This document shows positions 44,031-51,589 of a stretch of 64,000 bases of DNA, piece by piece. Origin of the DNA: an uncultured Christensenella sp. Its GTDB lineage: Bacteria; Bacillota; Clostridia; Christensenellales; UBA3700. Numbering within the stretch: position 1 is the first letter of the stretch; the number at the start of each line of letters is the position of its first letter. The position numbers and the translations under genes were made by a program. Below the pieces are notes generated by a model, which worked only from the letters and a program-made list of their open reading frames with translations, searched no databases and was not told where the DNA came from. The stretch covers positions 1-64,000 of the forward strand of contig CASERZ010000010.1 of the NCBI GenBank assembly GCA_949290515.1, given 5' to 3'.

Positions 44031-45548
44031 TTAAAGTTTACCGTCGCTTGCGTCAGGCTTGTCTTGCCCGTCATCCTGCACAGTCTTGTCTGTAAGTCCT
44101 TCGTATGCGTCGTGCTCTGCCTGCGTATTGACAGGCTCGTTACCCGCATATACTGCCTCAGCCAAACCGTCCTCCAAAGAAGCGGTTTCGGTTTCCTTAC
44201 GCTCTTTCAGCTCGTCCATAATCTGCTTGTAATATTTATCCTTAAGTTTGTATTTCTTAAGATAAATAATAAGACACAAGAGCGAGAATATCGCGGGAAT
44301 TATAATCATAATTATTCTCATACCTGCTACGGTTTTGCTGCTCTGCGTTTCGTTGGCTACAAAGCCTATCAGCTTCAGCCCTACGCCTGATATCAACGCA
44401 CTGAAAGCTCCCGCGAATTTTACGACGAATGTCTGCGTGGAAAAGAGTACGCTTTCGTTTCGCGATTTGAATTTGTATTCTCCGTAGTCCACTACTTCCG
44501 AGAGAATTACGGTTACTATTACAAGCATAAATCCTATTCCTATATTTACTATCGCACTGCAAAAACCTACGAATACCGCGCTCGTAGGAGCAACGTAACC
44601 CGCCAAAAACAGCAGCGCAAAACCTACTACGGGGAAAAGGCACGCAAGGATAAACAATACCGTCTTGTTTACCTTTATCCTCAAAATAGGGAAAAGGAAA
44701 AGCGCGCCTATCTGCGCTATACCCGCAACAGCCGTGTATACGGAAAACAAACTTTCCTTTACGCCGCAAACGTACTCAAAATAATAGAGCGCGAAACTGT
44801 TGGACAACTGGTAAGCCAGATTGAAAAACAATGCTATCATCAACACTACCAATACCTGGTCGTTTTTGAACAATACCTTGAGCATCTTCTTTATACTCGT
44901 CTTCTCTCCCGTACCTGCCGTAGCGATTACCCTTTCTTTTGTGTTGAATACGGTTATCGTCGAGGTGATGACGAATATCACGCTTATGATGAAAGCAAAC
45001 CACGCAAAACCCTTTATCTGGTCGCCTCCGCCTAAGCCCTTGACTATATAAAGTCCGCCAGAGCCTACTATCAACCACGCGAAACTCGCAAACAGTCTGG
45101 GTATCGCGCTTATCTGGTTACGCTCGTTTTCGTTGTTGGTCAAAGCGGGCACCATACTCCAGTAAGGTATATCCATAAGCGTATAGGTCATACCCCACAG
45201 TACATACATAAATCCTATATATACCGCATACTTGACGCCCGATATGTTGACGTTGAGATAAAGCAGTATAAGGACTACTGCGTTGAGCAACGTACCTATC
45301 ATTATCCAGGGTCTGAATTTACCCCAACGCGTGCGGGTGTTGTCCACTATATACCCCATCGCAGTATCGTTGACAGCGTCCCATATTCTCGCAACCGCAA
45401 AAAGTACGCCTACAAAAGCCGCGTCTACCAGCCTGACGTCAGTCAGGTACTTCATAAGAAAAGTCGATACTATGGCATACACCAAGTCCTTACCGAATGC
45501 TCCCAGTCCGAAACTCAGCTTTGAACGCCACGAAAGTTTTTCGTCCAT
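44031..45548 (-). CDS. GPH-family galactoside:cation symporter
   Basis: Twelve-helix GPH/MelB transporter: GAFGKDLVYAIVSTFLMKYLTDV, VARIWDAVNDTAMGYIVDNTRTRWGKFRPW and VVDYGEYKFKSRNESVLFS are signature segments. It has a ~60-residue acidic C-terminal tail. 41 bases separate it from the GH42 gene, with which it forms an operon; the cargo is inferred to be lactose-like. Confidence 0.9.
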   Translation of the reverse strand: MDEKLSWRSKLSFGLGAFGKDLVYAIVSTFLMKYLTDVRLVDAAFVGVLFAVARIWDAVNDTAMGYIVDNTRTRWGKFRPWIMIGTLLNAVVLILLYLNVNISGVKYAVYIGFMYVLWGMTYTLMDIPYWSMVPALTNNENERNQISAIPRLFASFAWLIVGSGGLYIVKGLGGGDQIKGFAWFAFIISVIFVITSTITVFNTKERVIATAGTGEKTSIKKMLKVLFKNDQVLVVLMIALFFNLAYQLSNSFALYYFEYVCGVKESLFSVYTAVAGIAQIGALFLFPILRIKVNKTVLFILACLFPVVGFALLFLAGYVAPTSAVFVGFCSAIVNIGIGFMLVIVTVILSEVVDYGEYKFKSRNESVLFSTQTFVVKFAGAFSALISGVGLKLIGFVANETQSSKTVAGMRIIMIIIPAIFSLLCLIIYLKKYKLKDKYYKQIMDELKERKETETASLEDGLAEAVYAGNEPVNTQAEHDAYEGLTDKTVQDDGQDKPDASDGKL

Positions 45549-45837
45549 AATTCTCTCCTTATTTTTTATTACTCCCTTATTATTAGCAAAAAAACCTTTT
45601 CTAAAATACGCATTACGGCATTTTTAAAATAGCTGTACTTTTGCTAAGCTAACCGGTTTTATTATCATTCCTTTAAACGTCAATATAAATACCGAATTTT
45701 TAAAATTTAGTAAAAAAGAAAAAAATTTGACCGTCAAAACATAATATAATCTTAAAAGCTTTAGTTTTATATTTGCTTTAAGGTAAAACGATTTTGTATA
45801 ATTTGTCTAAAGTTTATCTACAATTGGAAAAAACATA
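45549..45837. other. Divergent intergenic region with a small palindrome
   Basis: AT-rich. A perfect palindrome TTTGAC-C-GTCAAA (45726-45738) is a possible operator for either divergent operon. No clear minus-strand promoter for the symporter could be fixed: TTGACG at about 45680 lacks a well-placed -10. Confidence 0.4.
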
Positions 45838-45866
45838 TTGTCTTTTACTGTTTTATACTATATAAT
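45838..45866 (+). promoter_or_regulatory. Promoter of the acyltransferase operon
   Basis: TTGTCT (45838-45843), 17-base spacer, perfect TATAAT (45861-45866), 20 bases before the start codon. Confidence 0.7.
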
Positions 45867-45886
45867 TAGAGCGTAGGAGATTTTTT

Positions 45887-47170
45887 ATGCAAAATTCAAT
45901 GTTCGATAAAGAATGGTTCAGACTGGACAACGCCGCTAAGATTTACCCCGCGGCGAGAAACAACCGTTGGAACAACGTCTTCAGAATGTCCGTCGTACTC
46001 AAAGAAGAGGTAAAACCCGACGTACTCCAGCAGGCTCTGGAAGACGTCATCGACCGTTTCCCCTCGTTCAGAGTTACTCTTAAAAAAGGCTTTTTCTGGT
46101 ACTATTTCCAGTTTGTTACGTCCAAGCCCAAAATTCAGGAGGAAAAGTCTTTCCCCTGCACTATGATGCGCCTTAAAGGCAAGGGCTACATATTCAGAGT
46201 GCTCTATCACTCTCACCGCATATCCGTGGAAGTCTTCCACTCCATCACTGACGGTACGGGTAATATCACTTTTCTCAAAACACTCGTCGCTAGATACTGC
46301 GAGCTCTGCGGTGCCAAAATCGCCGACTACGGCGACGTGCTTCACTATGACGACGACCCTACTCTCGAAGAAGTCGAAGATTCATTTGCAAGATACGTCG
46401 ATAAGAGCAAGGGAACTATAGGCAGAAGCGAACCTACCGCTTATCAAATTAAAGGTCAGAGAGAAAAAAGAGGCGTTCTTAACGTTACGCAAGGCAGTAT
46501 GCCTTTCGAACAGCTCCACAAAGTCGCTAAGTCTTACGGCTGTACTATCAATACTTATCTCTCCAGCGTAATCGCTTACGTTTACCTAAGACGTCAGCTG
46601 TACGAAAATAAGTCAAAGAAAAAACCCGTAAAAATTCAGATTCCTATCAACCTCAGAAAAATTTTCCCTTCTGTTACGATGAGAAACTTCGCGGGCTTCT
46701 TCAATACCTCACTCTCACCCGAAGAGCAAACCTTCGAGGAAGTATGCAAAGAGATGAACAGACAAATCAAAGACTTCGTGACTCCAGAGTACTGCCAGAA
46801 GTTTATCAACTCCAACGTATCTCTGGAACAAGTCCCCCTCATCAGAATCGCACCCAGATTTTTGAAGACTTTCTTTATGAATATGTCCTTCAGAGCAGTA
46901 GGCGAAAGACTTATGTCGATTTGCCTCTCCAACGTAGGTAACGTCGTTATGCCCAAAGAACTTGACGATTATATCGACCGCTTCGAATTCCTTATCGGTC
47001 CTCAAAAGTTTATCGACCACGCGATGACTGCTATATCTTTCAACGGTACTACGCTCGTATCCTTTACGCGTACCATCAAAAATTCTACGGTCGAAAGAGA
47101 CTTTTTCAAAGTGCTGGTCGAACATGGTATCGACGTCACTATCAATACTAACAGGGGGTATGACGTATGA
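45887..47170 (+). CDS. Alcohol acetyltransferase/condensation-domain-like acyltransferase
   Basis: The CoA-dependent acyltransferase (condensation) fold has an active-site HxxxD-G signature; here the matching segment is VFHSITDGTGNITFLK (~residue 117), with the His and Asp in the expected spacing. The second half holds IQIPINLRKIFPS and FAGFFNT, as in PapA/alcohol acetyltransferase-like proteins. 427 residues is normal. It overlaps the following zinc-ribbon gene by four bases, and that pairing recurs in Firmicutes. It would esterify a hydroxyl or amine with an acyl-CoA; substrate unknown. Confidence 0.7.
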   Translation: MQNSMFDKEWFRLDNAAKIYPAARNNRWNNVFRMSVVLKEEVKPDVLQQALEDVIDRFPSFRVTLKKGFFWYYFQFVTSKPKIQEEKSFPCTMMRLKGKGYIFRVLYHSHRISVEVFHSITDGTGNITFLKTLVARYCELCGAKIADYGDVLHYDDDPTLEEVEDSFARYVDKSKGTIGRSEPTAYQIKGQREKRGVLNVTQGSMPFEQLHKVAKSYGCTINTYLSSVIAYVYLRRQLYENKSKKKPVKIQIPINLRKIFPSVTMRNFAGFFNTSLSPEEQTFEEVCKEMNRQIKDFVTPEYCQKFINSNVSLEQVPLIRIAPRFLKTFFMNMSFRAVGERLMSICLSNVGNVVMPKELDDYIDRFEFLIGPQKFIDHAMTAISFNGTTLVSFTRTIKNSTVERDFFKVLVEHGIDVTINTNRGYDV

Positions 47171-47838
47171 AACATCAGTGTCGTAAATGCGGAGTGTACG
47201 TAGAAGACGGACTCAAAAACTGTCCCCTCTGCGGTGCGTTTATCTCCGACGAAGAAGGAACAAATATCTATGAGTTTCCCAAAATAAAACTCAAAACTGC
47301 CAGATGGCTGTTTTTCAAAATAGTGCTGTTTATATCAATCTTTACGGTTGCGACGGTGCTTGCTATCGACCTCGCGGTAAATAAAACCGTTTCGTGGTCG
47401 CTCCACGTAGTATTCCCTATCTTCCTCTTGTGGATTACGGTAGGCCGCTCGATTATCAAAGGCTTTAACGCAAGAAAACACCTCGCGTGGGACTTTGCAG
47501 GACTAATCGCGCTATTCTTCTATATCGAGCACTTTACCAACACCGCAAGCCGGCACTGGGCATTTACCCTTGCCGCTCCTATCGCGGTGCTCGTATGGGC
47601 GACGGTACTCGAAATTCTCTATTTCGCACACCGTTCGAGCAAGGACGACTATCAGGTCGCGCTGACGAGACTCTTCTTTATCTCGGCAATCTGCATAGGC
47701 ATCTCTTTCCTCTGGCTCAAAACCTGTAACTGGGGCTGGTACGTATGTACCGCAAGAGGTCTTGTAGACGTCATCGCAATGTCGCTCTTTGACAGAGAAT
47801 CCTATGCCAACACCCTAAGACAAAAACTGCATCTTTGA
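47167..47838 (+). CDS. Zinc-ribbon membrane protein (DUF6320-like)
   Basis: An N-terminal zinc ribbon, CRKCGVYVEDGLKNCPLCGAF (C5, C8, C19, C22 approximately), then about six hydrophobic segments in the remaining 190 residues. Translation is coupled to the acyltransferase (ATGA overlap), so the two probably form one membrane-linked modifying unit. The family name is from memory of the domain layout. Confidence 0.65.
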   Translation: MKHQCRKCGVYVEDGLKNCPLCGAFISDEEGTNIYEFPKIKLKTARWLFFKIVLFISIFTVATVLAIDLAVNKTVSWSLHVVFPIFLLWITVGRSIIKGFNARKHLAWDFAGLIALFFYIEHFTNTASRHWAFTLAAPIAVLVWATVLEILYFAHRSSKDDYQVALTRLFFISAICIGISFLWLKTCNWGWYVCTARGLVDVIAMSLFDRESYANTLRQKLHL

Positions 47839-48041
47839 TAAATAATCCCAAAAGCTCCCTCGGGAGCTTTTGTTGTTTGGTATGGTATAATCTCGGCAGA
47901 ATCGTCTTCCATTTCTTCTTTCGCGTCATCAAAATGCGCCCAGACTTTTTCCTGCTCGTCTTCTGGAAGACTGTCTATCTCGTTGAGCAGTTCGTCCAAG
48001 CGTTCAATGACGCTCTTCTTTTTTTTTCCAAAATTTGCCAT
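47802..48041 (-). CDS. Small acidic protein ending in CRISPR-repeat-derived sequence
   Basis: A 79-residue protein with AGGAGG seven bases before the ATG. Residues 1-50 (MANFGKKKKSVIERLDELLNEIDSLPEDEQ...) look like a helical, acidic small protein. The C-terminal part beginning IIPYQTTK is encoded by a CRISPR repeat fragment (47867-47891) and by the neighbouring gene's terminator, and it overlaps that convergent gene by 37 bases. The original C-terminus was probably lost when repeat sequence was joined here. Function unknown. Confidence 0.5.
   Translation of the reverse strand: MANFGKKKKSVIERLDELLNEIDSLPEDEQEKVWAHFDDAKEEMEDDSAEIIPYQTTKAPEGAFGIIYQRCSFCLRVLA
47850..47871 (+). terminator. Terminator of the acyltransferase operon
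   Basis: 10-bp stem AAAAGCTCCC / GGGAGCTTTT with a 2-base loop, then TTGTTT. Its right arm merges into the orphan CRISPR repeat fragment, which supplies part of the U-rich tail. Confidence 0.75.
47867..47891 (+). repeat. Orphan CRISPR repeat fragment (3' 25 bases)
   Basis: Identical to the last 25 bases of the array repeat, through TGGTATGGTATAAT, 845 bases left of the first full repeat and in the same orientation. It keeps the extended -10 element, so it may start a rightward transcript antisense to the 79-residue gene. Confidence 0.85.
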
Positions 48042-48155
48042 ATTTGCCTCCTGTTTTAATTTTTGTGTATAAAAAAAGACGGCTTAACCGTCCTTATTTA
48101 TCGTTGTATAAAAAAAGCAACCTGTCAAGGTTGCCTTAGCGTTTAGTATTTCTTA

Positions 48156-48425
48156 TCAATACAGTATAGTGTCAAATATATTTTTCGGCTTTACCGGCGG
48201 GAAGTATCTGTCATAGTCCTCGTCCGTAAGCGGTGTGCCGCGCTCTATCGCTTCCTCACACATTTTTTTGAAGTCCGGATTGTCTAACCCATACGGCATA
48301 GTTATAGGTATCATCGGACAATGCCCGAATTTTTCCTCGTATCTGTCGTAATAAGCCGTATAATCTTCTTGTGGTTGCGCCTTGACACTTTTTTTAAGCT
48401 TCTCGATATTTTCTTTTTTCATCAT
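48156..48425 (-). CDS. Small protein of unknown function
   Basis: 89 residues, MMKKENIEKLKKSVKAQPQ then a Y/P/D-rich region ending PPVKPKNIFDTILY. AAGGAG precedes tandem ATG codons, and the gene overlaps the preceding one by four bases, so it is translated with it. No recognised domain. Its place next to a phage-like fragment suggests a mobile-element origin. Confidence 0.6.
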   Translation of the reverse strand: MMKKENIEKLKKSVKAQPQEDYTAYYDRYEEKFGHCPMIPITMPYGLDNPDFKKMCEEAIERGTPLTDEDYDRYFPPVKPKNIFDTILY

Positions 48426-48670
48426 TCTACTCTCCTTGCTTTTATTTCACCCGATTTAAGTTTACCGTATATCTCCTCAAAAGTCAATACCGTATTAGGA
48501 ATATATTCTTTCAAGATTGCGTAAGATTCGGGACTGGTAGCTTTTGCGCTTGCAATTTCTGCGAAAGCTTCCGCGGCTCTTGCGTCTCCGAATTTATCCC
48601 AATATCCTCTTGCGTGTCCGGCGCAGACAAACTCTTTTCCTCTTGTCAAGCCATTTAATATGTCTCCCAT
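48422..48670 (-). pseudogene. Truncated phage-head/minor-capsid-like C-terminal fragment
   Basis: Residues DILNGLTRG...GHARGYWDKFGDARAAEAFAEI...LKEYIPNTVLTFEEI follow the pattern I associate with the C-terminal part of phage minor head (SPP1 gp7/MuF-type) and related proteins: a (S/G)DI.(S/N)GLT start, GH..YW, EAFAE and YxPxT/S..xFE. The frame stays open upstream of the ATG (REAFVNESGEEGRKRATKKWKDMGD) right up to the first CRISPR repeat, where it meets a stop in the repeat. The 5' part of a longer gene therefore appears to be lost. An 82-residue product could still be made from the ATG at 48670 (weak GGAAAG). Confidence 0.55.
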
Positions 48671-48736
48671 ATCTTTCCATTTTTTTGTTGCTCTTTTTCG
48701 TCCTTCTTCGCCGCTTTCATTGACAAACGCCTCTCT

Positions 48737-50248
48737 GTTTTAGTTCCCTTTTGTTGTTTGGTATGGTATAATAAAGCAATAATAAAACCGCCGTCAGCAA
48801 ACGTTTTAGTTCCCTTTTGTTGTTTGGTATGGTATAATTAAAGCGGGATTAAGTCCAGCGGCTTTAAGGTTTTAGTTCCCTTTTGTTGTTTGGTATGGTA
48901 TAATTTAGCAAGTTTAGTAATGTCAATTTTATCTGTTTTAGTTCCCTTTTGTTGTTTGGTATGGTATAATTTATAATATAATATTTTTATTGAAATTTGC
49001 GTTTTAGTTCCCTTTTGTTGTTTGGTATGGTATAATGCTGATAAGCGGTATAATGCAAGGAGAGAGGTTTTAGTTCCCTTTTGTTGTTTGGTATGGTATA
49101 ATCGCAACTTCGAGCGCGACAAAAAGACTAATGTTTTAGTTCCCTTTTGTTGTTTGGTATGGTATAATGTACGAGGTATAATCCTCAAGATTTTCACAGT
49201 TTTAGTTCCCTTTTGTTGTTTGGTATGGTATAATCGAGCCTAATTCAATCGTGTCTCTCAAGAGGTTTTAGTTCCCTTTTGTTGTTTGGTATGGTATAAT
49301 CTGGATGGCATAATAAATGACATCCATTTTGTTTTAGTTCCCTTTTGTTGTTTGGTATGGTATAATAAATGCTGATATTCCTTTTATATGCGTTGAGTTT
49401 TAGTTCCCTTTTGTTGTTTGGTATGGTATAATTATAGCATAATTAAAAATTAAATCTTTACCGTTTTAGTTCCCTTTTGTTGTTTGGTATGGTATAATTA
49501 AAATAGTTATTGAGCAAAGTTATCCTAATGTTTTAGTTCCCTTTTGTTGTTTGGTATGGTATAATCTGACCATCCTCGATAGCAACTAACTTACCGTTTT
49601 AGTTCCCTTTTGTTGTTTGGTATGGTATAATCCACAGTCTCTGGCTCATTACATGGGTATTGTTTTAGTTCCCTTTTGTTGTTTGGTATGGTATAATTTT
49701 TAAACCTGGAAAATCAGTACCAGGAGCGTTTTAGTTCCCTTTTGTTGTTTGGTATGGTATAATTAAAATTATCATATTTAAAATACATTATTGTTTTAGT
49801 TCCCTTTTGTTGTTTGGTATGGTATACCCTTTTGTTGTTTGGTATGGTATAATATAAATATTTAAGTGGTATTATGGTGGTGGGTTTTAGTTCCCTTTTG
49901 TTGTTTGGTATGGTATAATCTCCCATAACTTGTTTCCACTTAGGATACGGTTTTAGTTCCCTTTTGTTGTTTGGTATGGTATAATCAGGCTATTCGCGTA
50001 ATGCCGACTTATAGGTTTTAGTTCCCTTTTGTTGTTTGGTATGGTATAATAAAAAATGAAAGTAGGTTTGTATGTAATTTGTTTTAGTTCCCTTTTGTTG
50101 TTTGGTATGGTATAATACTCTCCATTGTAAGAATAGTTTTGCATTAGTTTTAGTTCCCTTTTGTTGTTTGGTATGGTATAATCATTTCAAGCTTTGGATC
50201 AACTCCGTATTCGTTTTAGTTCCCTTTTGTTGTTTGGTATGGTATAAT
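48737..50248 (+). CRISPR. Type II-C CRISPR array, 23 repeats
   Basis: 36-base repeats beginning GTTTTAGTTCCC and ending TTTGGTATGGTATAAT, with 22 spacers, mostly 30 bases (one of 31 at 49499-49529, two of 29 at 49764-49792 and 49986-50014). All repeats look identical except the unit at 49793-49853, a 34-base copy followed without spacer by a second copy of its last 27 bases. Repeat starts step by 66 from 48737. The orientation is set by GTTTTAG at the crRNA handle side, matching the tracrRNA lower stem. Each complete repeat ends with TGG-TATAAT, an extended -10 box, so crRNAs likely start inside each spacer, as in Neisseria type II-C. The array converges on cas2. Confidence 0.97.
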
Positions 50249-50265
50249 AGAGGAACAAAAAGAAT

Positions 50266-50305
50266 AAGGATATATGTCAAATAAACGGCATATATCCTTG
50301 TTTTT
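50266..50305. terminator. Terminator between the array and cas2
   Basis: 11-bp stem AAGGATATATG / CATATATCCTT with a 12-base loop, then G and T5 on the plus strand. It would stop rightward array transcripts, including the one from the last repeat; the minus-strand reading is also T-rich and may end the cas operon. Confidence 0.75.
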
Positions 50306-50378
50306 ACAGTTTAAATGGAAAACGATTTTTTTTAAAAAGTGACCAAAGTTTTATTTTTTTAATTGCAAAAACCGTTTT

Positions 50379-50699
50379 TTAGAAAAACGACAATTGATAA
50401 TATTCTGCTTTTTGTTCTTCGCATTTGACTTTACCACGCACTATATACATATTCGCATATTGTTTTTCCGTAACCACCATTACTCTTACCGAGCCTTCCT
50501 CAGGCGCATAGTTGGCAAGTCTTCGGCAATGCATCTGAGCATTGTCGAAGTTATTGCAAAGCCTTCCGTACACGGAAAACTGTATCATATAATACCCGTC
50601 GTCTATCATAAACTTTCTGAAGTCCGTAGCAATCTTTCGTTGTGCTTTTGTCATAACGGGCAAATCAAAGAATACTATTATCCTCATAAACTTACTCAT
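50379..50699 (-). CDS. cas2: CRISPR-associated protein Cas2
   Basis: 106-residue ferredoxin-like nuclease-fold protein of the adaptation complex: MRIIVFFDLPVMTK with the conserved Asp, then FRKFMIDDGYYMIQFSVYGR and VRVMVVTEKQYANM. It overlaps cas1 by ATGA, the usual type II arrangement. Last gene of the cas operon, followed by the terminator and array. Confidence 0.96.
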   Translation of the reverse strand: MSKFMRIIVFFDLPVMTKAQRKIATDFRKFMIDDGYYMIQFSVYGRLCNNFDNAQMHCRRLANYAPEEGSVRVMVVTEKQYANMYIVRGKVKCEEQKAEYYQLSFF

Positions 50700-51589
50700 A
50701 GATATTCGTGCGACTTAATCTCTTGCATAATAGGCAATTTAAGCTTGTTGACGCCTTGCTCTAAAGAGGTCATATAACTGTCTATGCATATCTCAATACT
50801 CCTCGGCAAAACCTGATTGGCATTGTCAATCGACACGTCCGTGTTATTAAGATTAAAAAGCAACTTCTTCGCATTGCTATCGAGAGTGCTGAGCGAAAAT
50901 TTACTAACCGTCCTGTCTACGATAGCGCGGTAAGGCTCTATAAAATCGTCGGCAAGGTTAAAAGCGTTTAACTCGCTTGCGTGGTGAATTCCCAAAAATG
51001 CGCTAAATCCGCGTGCCGCTAAAGTGCGGGCAATAAGTCCTCGCACAATCGCATAGCCGTAATTCAGACAAGCATTGGTACCATTGTCGCTGCGCCTGTC
51101 AAAATCTTTTCCGAAAAGCTCCTTAAAATAAATACGTGCCGCCGTTGCTTCTAAATTTGACGTATCGTCGCTAAGCACCGTTTGAGATAATGCAAACAGT
51201 TTTTCCGCGCCCTCTCTTTTTCCGTTTAATCTGAGACATTCAGCTTGATTTGCTATTTTGCGGGATATAATACTCTGCCACATTTGCTTGACAAGAGGTT
51301 TCTTGACTTGAGTCTGCAATCTGAATACTCTCAGATGCGCAAAGTATTGTCCGTAGGGCATCAATATCGCCGTCGGTATATGCTTTTGGTCGCATACAAA
51401 TACCGCGACGCCCTCTTTAGCAAGCCTTGACAAAAGGCTTATACTGACAGAGCATTGCAAGTTGTCCACCATAACGCAGTTTATATCCTCAATGGCAAAT
51501 CGCGCCTCTTTTTCGCCTGAGAGTATAAGCCCGTTGCTATCAAGCGAGAGTTTGCAATACGAACCCACAAAAATATTTATGTAGCCCAT
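50696..51589 (-). CDS. cas1: CRISPR-associated integrase Cas1
   Basis: Metal-dependent spacer integrase of 297 residues: N-terminal beta domain (IFVGSYCKLSLDSNGLIL), helical catalytic domain with ARIYFKELFG, GIHHASELNAFNLADDFIEPYRAIVD carrying the conserved His and Asp/Glu. Its start shares one base with the cas9 stop (TAATG). Type II-size; no cas4 or csn2 neighbour. Confidence 0.97.
   Translation of the reverse strand: MGYINIFVGSYCKLSLDSNGLILSGEKEARFAIEDINCVMVDNLQCSVSISLLSRLAKEGVAVFVCDQKHIPTAILMPYGQYFAHLRVFRLQTQVKKPLVKQMWQSIISRKIANQAECLRLNGKREGAEKLFALSQTVLSDDTSNLEATAARIYFKELFGKDFDRRSDNGTNACLNYGYAIVRGLIARTLAARGFSAFLGIHHASELNAFNLADDFIEPYRAIVDRTVSKFSLSTLDSNAKKLLFNLNNTDVSIDNANQVLPRSIEICIDSYMTSLEQGVNKLKLPIMQEIKSHEYL

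Noticed and set aside
48838-50284. Open frames of 60-119 codons on both strands within 48838-50284, with repeated peptides such as YHTKQQKGTKT and VLVPFCCLVWYN
   Set aside because: They are translations of the CRISPR repeats; the periodic peptides follow the 66-base unit exactly and no ribosome binding sites are present.
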